A stretch of DNA of 64,000 bases from Streptomyces coelicoflavus (lineage in GTDB: Bacteria > Actinomycetota > Actinomycetes > Streptomycetales > Streptomycetaceae): NCBI RefSeq assembly GCF_003112555.1, contig NZ_BEWB01000018.1, positions 113,058-177,057 of the forward strand, given 5' to 3'. Positions within the stretch are counted from its first letter, which is position 1, and each line of letters begins with the position of its first letter. Below are positions 10,232-19,188 of the stretch, one piece after another. The position numbers and the translations under genes were made by a program. The notes beneath the pieces were generated by a model. It did no database searches. It was not told the DNA's origin and saw only the letters and a program-made list of their open reading frames with translations.

Positions 10232-11133
10232 GCGAGAAGCACACCACGCCCGACGGCCTTGTCATCGTCGACAAGCCGTCGGGCTTCACTTCGCACGACG
10301 TCGTCGCCAAGATGCGGGGCATCGCCCGCACCCGGCGCGTCGGGCACGCCGGCACGCTCGACCCGATGGCGACGGGCGTCCTGGTCCTCGGGGTGGAGCG
10401 GGCGACCAAGCTCCTCGGGCACCTCGCCCTCACCGAGAAGGAGTACCTGGGCACCATCAGGCTCGGGCAGACGACGCTCACCGACGACGCCGAGGGCGAG
10501 ATCACGGGGTCGCGAGACGCCTCGAAGGTCACCCGGGAGGCGATCGACGCCGGCGTCGCCGAGCTGAGCGGCGCCATCATGCAGGTGCCGTCCAAGGTCA
10601 GCGCCATCAAGATCAAGGGCGTGCGCTCCTACAAGCGGGCGCGCGAGGGCGAGGAGTTCGAGATCCCCGCCCGCCCCGTCACCGTCTCCTCCTTCGCGGT
10701 GTACGACGTCCGGGACGCCGTCGCCGACGACGGCACCCCGGTGCTCGACCTGGTGGTCTCGGTGACCTGCTCCTCCGGCACCTACATCCGGGCCCTCGCC
10801 CGCGACCTGGGCGCCGGTCTCGGCGTCGGCGGGCACCTCACGGCGCTGCGCCGCACCCGCGTCGGCCCGTACAAGCTGGACAGCGCCCGGACGCTGGACC
10901 AGCTCCAGCAGGACCTCACCGTCATGCCCGTCGCGGACGCGGCCGGTGCGGCCTTCCCCCGCTGGGACGTCGACACCAAGCGGGCCCGGCTGCTCACCAA
11001 CGGCGTACGGCTGGAGATGCCCGAGCAGTACGCGGGCGCCGGTGCCGTCGCCGTCTTCGATCCCGACGGGCGCCTCCTCGCGCTCGTGGAGGAGCACAAG
11101 GGCAAGGCGAAGAGCCTGGCCGTCTTCGGCTGA
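10228..11133 (+). CDS. truB: tRNA pseudouridine(55) synthase TruB
   Basis: A 301-residue enzyme isomerising U55 to pseudouridine in the T-loop of tRNAs. The catalytic motif GHAGTLDPMATGVLVLG (with the nucleophilic Asp) lies near residue 45. Further family segments are KEYLGTIRLG, QVPSKVSAIKIKGVRSYKRAR, SSGTYIRALARDLGAGLGVG, and a C-terminal PUA-like region with GRLLALVEEHKGKAKSLAVF. It is translationally coupled to rbfA. Confidence 0.96.
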   Translation: MSEKHTTPDGLVIVDKPSGFTSHDVVAKMRGIARTRRVGHAGTLDPMATGVLVLGVERATKLLGHLALTEKEYLGTIRLGQTTLTDDAEGEITGSRDASKVTREAIDAGVAELSGAIMQVPSKVSAIKIKGVRSYKRAREGEEFEIPARPVTVSSFAVYDVRDAVADDGTPVLDLVVSVTCSSGTYIRALARDLGAGLGVGGHLTALRRTRVGPYKLDSARTLDQLQQDLTVMPVADAAGAAFPRWDVDTKRARLLTNGVRLEMPEQYAGAGAVAVFDPDGRLLALVEEHKGKAKSLAVFG

Positions 11134-11388
11134 ACCGACGGACAGTCAGGTCCGCCCGTGGAGCGGCGATCACGGGGACTACCACTGCCGCCGCTCCACG
11201 GTCCCCCCTCGGTTCCCCCACCCTCTAGGGTCTATCCAGCCCACCCCTTCTGTTCACCCGTCCGGGCAGGCGCTCGGAGTGAACCGGGGGAGTGGAAGGG
11301 GGCGCGTTCGTCAGGGGATCTGTCCCGCTGATCATCACGCGCCTACCGTCGAGCACACAGCAGGGGTGTACGGCGGGGAGGTTCGACG

Positions 11389-14300
11389 ATGGCGTCGCGG
11401 AACCGGTCCCGGGAGGCGACGGGCGGCACGGCGGGGGAGCGGCCCGGGGACGGCTCCCGGGAGGCGCGAGGCGGCTTGCCGGCCGTCCGGGAGGCCGACG
11501 CAACGGGACAGCCGCCCGATGCCGCCCTGATCCGCGTCCACGACCTCGCCGGCCGCCCCCGGGGCACCGGATTCGTCGCCGACCACCACGGCACGGTGCT
11601 CACCAGCCACGAAGCCGTCGACGGCCTGTCCCGGCTGGTCCTGAGCACCGCCGGGGACCGCCGCCGCGTGGTGGCCGCCGCCGACGTGACCCCGCTGCCC
11701 GCCCTCGGCCTGGCCCTCGTCCGCACCGAGGGCCTCGGCGTCGACCCGCTGCCCCTGACCGCGCGGGACCGCGTCGAGGCCGGGACCTACGTCCGCATCG
11801 CCGCGGGCGGCTGGCGCGAGGCCCGGGTCCTGGGCTCCACCGACGTCACCTACACGGCCACCGACCGCTTCCACCTCCTCGGCGACGCCCTGGAGCTGGC
11901 CGTCGGCACGTCCGGGCGGGACGCCCTGCGCCTCGGCGGCGGCGCGGCCGGCGGACCCGTCCTCGACGTGACGACCGGCGCCGTGCTCGGCGTCGTCGGC
12001 ACCGCCCTCAGCTCCGGCCACAGCGACGTCGGCTTCGCCGTACCGCTGCGCCGCGCGGCCACCGGCCCGCTCGCCGCCCTCCTCGCCGAGAACGCGGCGA
12101 CGGTCCCGGCGTACGGCGCCGACCTCAACCTGGCCGGGGTGCTCGCCCTCACGGCGACATCGGTCACGGAGGGGAACCCCGCCGCCGGCCCGGTCGGCGG
12201 AGCGGACGCGGCGCAACCGGTGCGACGCGCGGCGACGGCCGCCGCGTTCGCCGCCTTCGCCGCGAGCCCCGCCCGCGTCCTCGGCCTGGTCGGCGCGCCG
12301 GGCAGCGGCCGTACGACCGAGCTGGCGGCCCTCGCCGCCCGCCGTTCCCGGGGCCGGGAAGCGGCGCCCACGCTGTGGCTGCGAGGGGCCGATCTGCACG
12401 ACGACGACATGTCGCTGGCCGACGCGGCCCGCCGGACGCTGGCCAGGGCGGCCCGCATCGTGGCCGCCTCGGCCCCCTCCCGCCCCGCCGGCCTCGGCGA
12501 CATCACCCCGGAACGTCTCGCCCACCTGGCCCGCACCGCCGGACGGCCCCTCCTAGTCCTCCTCGACGGCCCCGAGGAGATGCCGCCCGTCCTGGCCCAC
12601 CGCCTCCCCGAGTGGACCGAGGGCACGGCCGGCTGGCTGCGGGAGACGGGAGCACGGCTCGTGGTGGCCTGCCGCGCCGAGTACTGGGAGCACGCGGGGG
12701 CGGAGTTCCCCAGGGAGCTGCTGTACGGGCCGGACACCGGGCGAGCGGGATTCGTCGCGGCCGGTGCCGGTGCCGGTGCCGGTGCCGGTGCCGACCGACG
12801 AGTGGCGGGGGCGGCGGGGGAGGGGTGGCTGTCCGGGTCGGCCGGGGGCGCGCGGGGGCTTCCGGAGCTCCGGGGGCCCCGGAAGCCGGCGTCCGACGCG
12901 GACCGCGCCGTGCCGCCGCGCGGCGCGGCCGACAGGGCACCGTCGCCGGGACCGGCCGAAGCCGCGCCGGCACCTGGGGCGATCCGTGGTGCCGTGTCGG
13001 CACCGGGGACGCCTCGCGGGCCCGCGCCGGCACCCGGGACGCACCGCGGAGCCGCACCGGCACCGGCACCGGAGACGAACCGTGGAGTCGCATCGCCACC
13101 GGAGGCGACCCGTGGGCCCGCGCCGGCACCCGGGGCGGCCCCCGACGCGCCGTGGCCGCCCCCCGTCGCCGCCGGTGGGCCGGGACCGGAACCGGCGTCC
13201 GCCGCACCGGCACCGAAGGCGACCCGCGGAGCCGCACCGGCACCGAAGGCGAACCGCGGAGCCGCACCGGCACCGGAGGCGACCCGTGGAGTCGCATCGC
13301 CACCGGAGGCGACCCGTGGGCCCGCGCCGGCACCCGGGGTGACCCCCGACGCGCCGTGGCCGCCCCCCGTCGCCGCCGGTGGGCCGGGACCGGAACCGGC
13401 GTCCGCCGCACCAGCCGGACTCCCGCCCTGCGTCCGTCTCGGCGACCTGTGCGGCGACGAGGCCCGCCAGGCGCGCGCACGCCACCGCGTACCGGAAGGC
13501 GTCCTCGCGGAAGCGGACGCCGGGCACCCCCTCACCCTCCGCCTGCTCTCGGAGGTCCACGCCGCACTCCCCGGCACCCCGGCCCCGGTACCGGTCACCC
13601 GCGACGCGGTCTTCGAGGCGTACCTCGACCTGATGTGCCTGCGTGTCGCCCACCGCCTGGCCGGGGAGAACGGCCTGCACGGCACCGCCGTGCGCCGGCT
13701 CGCGGCGAAGGTCTCCGGGCAGGTCCACGAAGCCGCCCGCCGCAGCCTCGGGCCCGGGCAGGGCGCCCTCGACCGGGAGTCCTTCGAGGCGCTGTTCCCG
13801 TGGGGGCCGGCCCCCGCCCGGCTGGGCGGCGGCACCGGCTGGGCGCCCGCCGTGCTCGCCGAGGGCCTGTTCGTCCCCGCGGGCAGCGGCTACCGCTTCG
13901 CCCACGAGGAAGTCGCCGACTGGATCCAGGGCACCCACCTCGACCTGGACGAGGCCCTGCGCGCCCTCGTCCACCGCCGTGGCACCCCGCACGGCACGCA
14001 CACCCTCCCCGTCCCCCACCACCGCATCGGCTCCGTCGTCGAGGCGGTCCTGCTCCTCGCCCGGCAGCACGGCGTCCCCCAACTCGCCCTGACCCTCGAA
14101 GAGCTGGTGCACGCCCTCGACCTCGACCCGCACTCCTGGTGGGCCGCCCGGCTGCTCGCCGAAGTGCTGACCCGCGTACCCGACGCGACGCCGTACACGG
14201 AGGTGCTGCGACTGCTCGCCGACGGCATCGCGGAACGGGGCGGAGAAGGCCGGCCGACGCCTCGAGACTTCGGCCCCGGATTCTGGACGTCCCTGCGCCT

Positions 14301-15564
14301 ACCCGGGGCCACCCGTCTCGACCTGCTGCGCCGCCTCGTCCTGGCCGACGGCCCCCCGCACGCGCCCGGCCCCCGCCACCTCGACACCGTGGCCGGACTG
14401 CTCACCGCCGACCCCGCGGCCGTACAACCGCTGCTCGTCCGCTGGTTCGACGACGACCGGCCGCTGCCCGCCACGCCGCACGCCACCGTCGCCACGGCCG
14501 CACAGGCGCTGCTGCACACCCACCGGCACCGCGGCCTGGACGGCCTCACCGAGGTGCTCGTCGACAGCGCGCACCGACGCGCCGACGAACTGCTCGGCGT
14601 CCTGGCCGAGGAGGAGCCGTCGGCGCTCTGCCGCGCGGTGGAGCGGTGGGCGCGCGACGAGCGCATGGAACGGCAGACCGCGGCGGTCACCCATGGCCTG
14701 CGCACCGCCCCGCACGCACGCACCGGCGCCGACCGCACCCTGCTCCGCCACGCCGCCCTGATGCTGCTCGCCGGCCCCTCCGGCAGCCCCCTGCGCGGCG
14801 GCGCGCTCGCCCTGCTCGTCCAGGACCCGGGCTGCCGCGACCGCCACCTGCCCAGAGCCCTCGACCACTTCGCCGCCCGCGACCCGTACCTCCCGCCGAG
14901 CGCGGTGGCCACCGCCCTGCCGACCCACCCCGGGCCCGTCCTCGAGGCCTTCCGGGCCCGCCTGCTCGGCCCGGACGCCGGCGAGGCGCTGCGCACGCTC
15001 GCCGACGCCACCACGCCCGCGCTGGCCCACCGGGTGGCCGACCTCGTCGGGCGGGCCGTCGCGGAGCGCCCCGAGACCGCCGGACACCTGGCCGCGTACG
15101 TCGACCGCCGCCTCGACCGGGACCCCGCACCCGGCGCCGTACTCCTCCCGCTGGTCACCCGCCTCCTGGACGACGGTCCCGAGCCGGTGCGGGCCGCGCT
15201 CGCCACCGTCCTCGCCGCCGACGGCGCCGCGGCGGGCGCCCCGCTCCGCCGTGAACTGCGGGAGCACCTGTTCGCCCACGAGCACGAACCCGCCGTCCTG
15301 GACGCGCTGCTGCACGCCGCCGCCCGGTGGGCGGGGGAGGAGCTGCGGGACCTGGTCCACCGCACCGGGCTGCTCCTGGTCCGCAGCCCGGACGGCGCGA
15401 CCCGCTTCGACCGCGCCCTGGTCGACCTGGCCCGCCACCTCCCCGGGTTCGCGACCCGGCTGACCGGCTGGCTCACCGACGCGCCCCAGGACTGGGCCGC
15501 GCTGGTGGGTCCGAGCACCCGGCGCACGATCGAGCGCCTGGCGGGCGTCCGCGTCCCCGCCTGA
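11389..15564 (+). CDS. Large protease-like / P-loop NTPase fusion protein, protease site degenerate
   Basis: A 1391-residue protein. Residues about 40-230 resemble a trypsin-like fold (GTGFVADHHGTVLTSHEAV, and GGPVLDVTTGAVLGVVGTA). His is present, but the Asp position reads ALGLALVR and the usual nucleophile motif GxSGGPV reads GGAAGGPV, so proteolysis is unlikely. A STAND-like NTPase follows, with Walker A GAPGSGRTT near 304 and Walker B LLVLLDGPEE near 388. Residues about 458-680 are a Pro/Ala-rich repeat insert, after which the ATPase-associated fold resumes (CVRLGDLCGDEARQARAR). The C-terminal 600 residues are Ala/Leu-rich helical, HEAT-like. It stands alone between truB and ribF. Function unknown. 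Confidence 0.7.
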   Translation: MASRNRSREATGGTAGERPGDGSREARGGLPAVREADATGQPPDAALIRVHDLAGRPRGTGFVADHHGTVLTSHEAVDGLSRLVLSTAGDRRRVVAAADVTPLPALGLALVRTEGLGVDPLPLTARDRVEAGTYVRIAAGGWREARVLGSTDVTYTATDRFHLLGDALELAVGTSGRDALRLGGGAAGGPVLDVTTGAVLGVVGTALSSGHSDVGFAVPLRRAATGPLAALLAENAATVPAYGADLNLAGVLALTATSVTEGNPAAGPVGGADAAQPVRRAATAAAFAAFAASPARVLGLVGAPGSGRTTELAALAARRSRGREAAPTLWLRGADLHDDDMSLADAARRTLARAARIVAASAPSRPAGLGDITPERLAHLARTAGRPLLVLLDGPEEMPPVLAHRLPEWTEGTAGWLRETGARLVVACRAEYWEHAGAEFPRELLYGPDTGRAGFVAAGAGAGAGAGADRRVAGAAGEGWLSGSAGGARGLPELRGPRKPASDADRAVPPRGAADRAPSPGPAEAAPAPGAIRGAVSAPGTPRGPAPAPGTHRGAAPAPAPETNRGVASPPEATRGPAPAPGAAPDAPWPPPVAAGGPGPEPASAAPAPKATRGAAPAPKANRGAAPAPEATRGVASPPEATRGPAPAPGVTPDAPWPPPVAAGGPGPEPASAAPAGLPPCVRLGDLCGDEARQARARHRVPEGVLAEADAGHPLTLRLLSEVHAALPGTPAPVPVTRDAVFEAYLDLMCLRVAHRLAGENGLHGTAVRRLAAKVSGQVHEAARRSLGPGQGALDRESFEALFPWGPAPARLGGGTGWAPAVLAEGLFVPAGSGYRFAHEEVADWIQGTHLDLDEALRALVHRRGTPHGTHTLPVPHHRIGSVVEAVLLLARQHGVPQLALTLEELVHALDLDPHSWWAARLLAEVLTRVPDATPYTEVLRLLADGIAERGGEGRPTPRDFGPGFWTSLRLPGATRLDLLRRLVLADGPPHAPGPRHLDTVAGLLTADPAAVQPLLVRWFDDDRPLPATPHATVATAAQALLHTHRHRGLDGLTEVLVDSAHRRADELLGVLAEEEPSALCRAVERWARDERMERQTAAVTHGLRTAPHARTGADRTLLRHAALMLLAGPSGSPLRGGALALLVQDPGCRDRHLPRALDHFAARDPYLPPSAVATALPTHPGPVLEAFRARLLGPDAGEALRTLADATTPALAHRVADLVGRAVAERPETAGHLAAYVDRRLDRDPAPGAVLLPLVTRLLDDGPEPVRAALATVLAADGAAAGAPLRRELREHLFAHEHEPAVLDALLHAAARWAGEELRDLVHRTGLLLVRSPDGATRFDRALVDLARHLPGFATRLTGWLTDAPQDWAALVGPSTRRTIERLAGVRVPA
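13081..13412 (+). repeat. 128-bp direct repeat inside the NTPase gene, 204-bp period
   Basis: 13081-13208 and 13285-13412 differ at about two positions. The period of 204 bp is a multiple of 3, so the duplication keeps frame. It encodes two copies of GVASPPEATRGPAPAPG..DAPWPPPVAAGG. Shorter APAPxATRG units fill the space between them. A separate run of six GGTGCC hexamers (near 12764-12795) marks the start of the same insert. Confidence 0.85.
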
Positions 15565-15729
15565 CCGGCCGCGCCCCCGCCACGGCCCTCGCCGGGCCCG
15601 TACGGCGTGCACCCGGTCACAGCGCCGATGCCGATGCGGGCGGGAGCCGGACGGCATGGCACCCTTAGTCCTGCGCAAGGGTCACCACGGAAACCATGGA
15701 AACCACGGAAGCACCAAGGAGCGGACACA

Positions 15730-16686
15730 GTGCAGCGCTGGCGTGGCTTGGAGGACATCCCCGAGGACTGGGGACGCAGCGTCGTCACCATCGGCTCCTA
15801 CGACGGTGTCCACCGCGGGCACCAGCTGATCATCAGGCACGCCGTGGACCGCGCCCGCGAGCTGGGCGTCCCGGCCGTCGTCGTCACCTTCGACCCGCAC
15901 CCCAGCGAGGTCGTCCGCCCCGGCAGCCACCCTCCGCTGCTCGCCCCGCACCACCGCCGGGCCGAACTGATGGCCGACCTGGGCGTGGACGCGGTGCTGA
16001 TCCTCCCCTTCACCAAGGAGTTCTCGAAGCTCTCCGCGGCCGACTTCGTGGTCAAGGTCCTGGTCGACCGGCTGCGCGCCAAGGCGGTCGTCGAGGGCCC
16101 CAACTTCCGCTTCGGCCACAAGGCCGCCGGGAACGTCGACTTCCTCATCGAGCAGGGCAAGGTCTACGACTTCGAGGTCGAGGTCGTCGACCTGTACGTC
16201 ACCGGCGAGGCGGGCGGCGGCGAGCCGTTCTCCTCCACCCTGACCCGCCGCCTGGTCGCCGAGGGCGACGTGGCAGGCGCCGCCGAGATCCTGGGCCGCC
16301 CGCACCGCGTCGAGGGCGTGGTCGTCCGGGGCGCCCAGCGCGGCCGTGAGATGGGCTTCCCGACGGCCAACGTCGAGACCCTCCCGCACACCGCGATCCC
16401 CGCCGACGGCGTCTACGCCGGCTGGCTGCACGCCCAGGGCGAGGCGATGCCGGCCGCGATCTCCGTCGGCACCAACCCGCAGTTCGAGGGCACCGAGCGC
16501 ACGGTCGAGGCGTACGCCATCGACCGCGTCGACCTCGAGCTGTACGGCCTGCACGTCGCCGTGGACTTCGTGGCCTTCGTACGCGGGCAGGCGAAGTTCG
16601 AGACGCTGGACGCGCTGCTCGTGCAGATGGCCGCGGACGTGGACAGGTGCCGCGAGATCACCGCGGCGGACGCCCCCAGGCCCTGA
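15730..16686 (+). CDS. ribF: Bifunctional riboflavin kinase / FMN adenylyltransferase
   Basis: A 318-residue enzyme making FMN and FAD from riboflavin. The GTG at 15730 gives MQRWRGLEDIPEDWGRSVV. The nucleotidyltransferase motif SYDGVHRGHQ lies near residue 25 and TFDPHPSEVVRP near 60. The flavokinase half starts at GRPHRVEGVVVRGAQRGREM, continues GFPTANV, DGVYAGWL, and ends with a helix near FVRGQAKFETLDALLVQMAAD. The frame is open upstream to 15607, but the added residues show no conservation. It converges on the ABC operon. Confidence 0.95.
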   Translation: MQRWRGLEDIPEDWGRSVVTIGSYDGVHRGHQLIIRHAVDRARELGVPAVVVTFDPHPSEVVRPGSHPPLLAPHHRRAELMADLGVDAVLILPFTKEFSKLSAADFVVKVLVDRLRAKAVVEGPNFRFGHKAAGNVDFLIEQGKVYDFEVEVVDLYVTGEAGGGEPFSSTLTRRLVAEGDVAGAAEILGRPHRVEGVVVRGAQRGREMGFPTANVETLPHTAIPADGVYAGWLHAQGEAMPAAISVGTNPQFEGTERTVEAYAIDRVDLELYGLHVAVDFVAFVRGQAKFETLDALLVQMAADVDRCREITAADAPRP

Positions 16687-16708
16687 GGACGCCCTCCCCT
16701 CTCCGGAG

Positions 16709-17767
16709 TCAGCCCGCCTGTTCGGCGGCGGGCCGCTCCGCACGGGCCCAGTGGCAGGCGACCTGGGACTCGTCGCCGCCGCGCAGGATCTCCAGCTCCC
16801 CGTCCCGGCAGGCGTCCGCGACGCCGGCCCGCTCGGCCTCACCGCCCGCCAGGACCGGGCAGCGGACGTGGAAGCGACAGCCGCCGGGGATGTACGACGG
16901 GTCCGGCGGCTCGCCCGTGAGCACCACCGGGGCGCCGGGCGCCTCCGGAAGCACGGACAGCAGCGCCTGGGTGTACGGGTGCCGCGGGGCCGTCAGCACC
17001 TGCTCCACCGCGCCCGTCTCGACGATCCGGCCGAGGTACATCACCGCGACCCGGTCGGCGATGTTCCAGGCCAGCCCCAGGTCGTGGGTCACCACCAGGG
17101 CGGCCAGGCCCAGCTCGGTGCGCAGCCGCAGCAGCAGCGCCAGGATCTCGCCGCGCACCGAGGCGTCGAGGGACGCCACCGGTTCGTCGGCGACGAGGAG
17201 TTCGGGCCGCAGGACCAGCGCGCCCGCGATGACGACCCGCTGACGCTGGCCGCCGGACAGCTCGTGCGGGTAACGCAGGAAGAAGCGCTCAGGAGGCCGC
17301 AGCCCGGCCCGCGCCAGCGCCTCGGCGACCGCCGTCCTCTCGTCCCCGGCGTGACCGTGGATGCGCAGGCCCTCCGCGACGATGTCGTACACCGTGTGCC
17401 GCGGGTTCAGTGAGCCGTTCGGATCCTGGAGGACCAGCTGCGCCCGCCCGCGGTACGCCTTGAGTGCCCGGGCGGAGTACCCGAGAGGGGCACCGTCGAA
17501 AGTGACGCGTCCCCCGGTCGGCCTGACCAGGCCCAGCAGCGAACGGGCGAGAGTGGTCTTGCCGCAGCCCGACTCGCCGACCAGCGCGACGATCTCACCC
17601 CGCCGGATGTCGAGGTCGACGCCGTCCACGGCTCGCGCGGCGGCTGCTCCGCGCCGGCCGGAGAAGGTGACGTGCAGTCCCTGGACGCTCAGCAGCGGGG
17701 GCGCGGCGGCACCGGTGGGGGTGCGGCCGGGCGCGTCGCCGGACGTGGTGCTGCTGGTGCTGCTCAT
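16709..17767 (-). CDS. Peptide-type ABC transporter ATP-binding protein (OppF-like)
   Basis: A 352-residue ATPase, last gene of the five-gene transporter operon. Walker A is GESGCGKTTLARSLLG near residue 65, the signature is LSGGQRQRVVIAGAL, Walker B is LLVADEPVASLD, and the H-loop is VVTHDLGLA. The C-terminal oligopeptide/dipeptide extension has the expected Cys-containing motif (CRFHVRCPVL), which in some family members holds an Fe-S cluster. The ATG overlaps the stop of the first ATPase by 4 bases. Confidence 0.93.
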   Translation of the reverse strand: MSSTSSTTSGDAPGRTPTGAAAPPLLSVQGLHVTFSGRRGAAAARAVDGVDLDIRRGEIVALVGESGCGKTTLARSLLGLVRPTGGRVTFDGAPLGYSARALKAYRGRAQLVLQDPNGSLNPRHTVYDIVAEGLRIHGHAGDERTAVAEALARAGLRPPERFFLRYPHELSGGQRQRVVIAGALVLRPELLVADEPVASLDASVRGEILALLLRLRTELGLAALVVTHDLGLAWNIADRVAVMYLGRIVETGAVEQVLTAPRHPYTQALLSVLPEAPGAPVVLTGEPPDPSYIPGGCRFHVRCPVLAGGEAERAGVADACRDGELEILRGGDESQVACHWARAERPAAEQAG

Positions 17768-19188
17768 GGGGCACTGCTCCTCACTCCGTCGTCCTCCGCC
17801 GCCCCGGTCCCACCAGGGCCGCCACCAGGGCCGCCACCAGGGCCGCCACCAGGGCCGTCACCGGCGACGGCACCGCTCGCGCCGCCGCTCCCGGGTGGCC
17901 TCGTGACGCCGGTGGATGGTGAGCTGTCGGTGGTGGCGCCGTTGCCGGCGGGCTCCGTGCGTTCGGCGGATTCCGTGCGTTCGGCGGGCTCCGCGTGCCC
18001 GGCCGGCTCCGCGTGCCCGTCGGATTCCATGTGCTCGCAGGGCTCGGCGGGCTCGGCGGTGGCCCGGCCCTCGCCGGGTGTCGCGGTGCCGGCGGGCTCT
18101 CCGGCTCCGGGAGGTGTTCTGCCGTCACCGGCGGTTGTGTTCTCGGCGCGCACGCCGCGTTCGGCAGCGGCAGGCCCGCGCCCGGCGGCCCGCCCGCCGT
18201 CGCCGGCGGCCTCGCCGCCGCCCGACGCGCCCCTGCCGTCCGACCCCACGTGCACGCACGCCGCCCGGCGCCGCGGGCCCGCCGCCCGCAGTGCCTGGTC
18301 CTCGGTGGCACAGAGGTCCAGCACGACCGGGCACCTCGGATGGAAGGCACACCCGGACGGCACGGCCGCCGGGTCGGGCGGATCGCCCGGCAGCCCGCGC
18401 GGCGCGAACCGCGAGGCCGGGTCGCCGATCCTGGGGAACGCCCCCGACAGGGCCCGGCCGTAGGGATGCCGCGCGTCGTCGTAGACCTGCCGGGCCGGGC
18501 CCTCCTCGACCACACGGCCCGCGTACATCACCGCGAGCCGGTCGCAGGTGTCGGCCAGCACGGCGAGATCGTGGCTGATCATGACCAGGCCGACGTCCTG
18601 CGCGCCCACCAGGCCCTCGATCAGCCGCAGGATCTGCGCCTGGATCATCACGTCGAGCGCCGTGGTCGGCTCGTCGGCGACGATCAGACGCGGGTCGCAG
18701 GCCAGCGCCATCGCGATCATCACCCGCTGCCGCTGGCCGCCGGACAGCTCGTGCGGGTAGGCACTCGCCCGCGCGGCCGGCAGCCCCACCTGCTCCAGCA
18801 GCTCACCGGCCCTCCTGCGCGCACCGGCCGCGGTGGCCCTGCGGTGCAGCACGACCGGCTCGGCGATCTGGTCGCCGATGCGGTGGACGGCGTTCAGGGA
18901 GTGCATCGCGCCCTGGAAGACGATCGACGCCCCCGCCCACCGCACCGCCCGCAGCCGGCCCCACTTCATCGTGAGCACGTCCTCGCCGTCCAGCAGGATC
19001 TCCCCGCCGACCCGCGCACCCGGCGGCAGCAGCCGCAGCAGCGCCAGTGCCAGCGTGGACTTGCCGCAGCCGGACTCGCCCGCGATGCCGAGCTTCCCGC
19101 CCGCCTCCAGGGACAGGTCGACCCCGCGCACGGCGGCCGCACCGCCGGGATACGTCACCTTCAGGTCCCGGACCTCGAGCAGACTCAA
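17764..19188 (-). CDS. Peptide-type ABC transporter ATP-binding protein (OppD-like) with long disordered tail
   Basis: A 474-residue ATPase. The TTG at 19188 is chosen because it overlaps the preceding permease stop (TTGA) and gives the family start SLLEVRDLKVTYPG. Walker A is GESGCGKSTLALALL, the signature LSGGQRQRVMIAMAL, Walker B LIVADEPTTALD, and the C-terminal motif CAFHPRCPVV. Beyond residue about 315 is a roughly 160-residue Ala/Glu/Pro/Gly-rich tail containing EPAEPxEHxE-type repeats and four GGPG units. OppD proteins normally end soon after the Cys motif, so the tail is unusual. Confidence 0.88.
   Translation of the reverse strand: MSLLEVRDLKVTYPGGAAAVRGVDLSLEAGGKLGIAGESGCGKSTLALALLRLLPPGARVGGEILLDGEDVLTMKWGRLRAVRWAGASIVFQGAMHSLNAVHRIGDQIAEPVVLHRRATAAGARRRAGELLEQVGLPAARASAYPHELSGGQRQRVMIAMALACDPRLIVADEPTTALDVMIQAQILRLIEGLVGAQDVGLVMISHDLAVLADTCDRLAVMYAGRVVEEGPARQVYDDARHPYGRALSGAFPRIGDPASRFAPRGLPGDPPDPAAVPSGCAFHPRCPVVLDLCATEDQALRAAGPRRRAACVHVGSDGRGASGGGEAAGDGGRAAGRGPAAAERGVRAENTTAGDGRTPPGAGEPAGTATPGEGRATAEPAEPCEHMESDGHAEPAGHAEPAERTESAERTEPAGNGATTDSSPSTGVTRPPGSGGASGAVAGDGPGGGPGGGPGGGPGGTGAAEDDGVRSSAP
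17810..17857 (-). repeat. Four 12-bp tandem repeats in the ATPase tail
   Basis: CCACCAGGGCCG is repeated four times without gaps, encoding GGPG units on the reverse strand. It is a typical slippage-prone microsatellite in the disordered tail. Confidence 0.9.

Noticed and set aside
11292..15254. 1320-residue overlapping frame in the NTPase region
   Set aside because: Arg/Pro-rich shadow of the true frame, which carries the P-loop and has a proper start.
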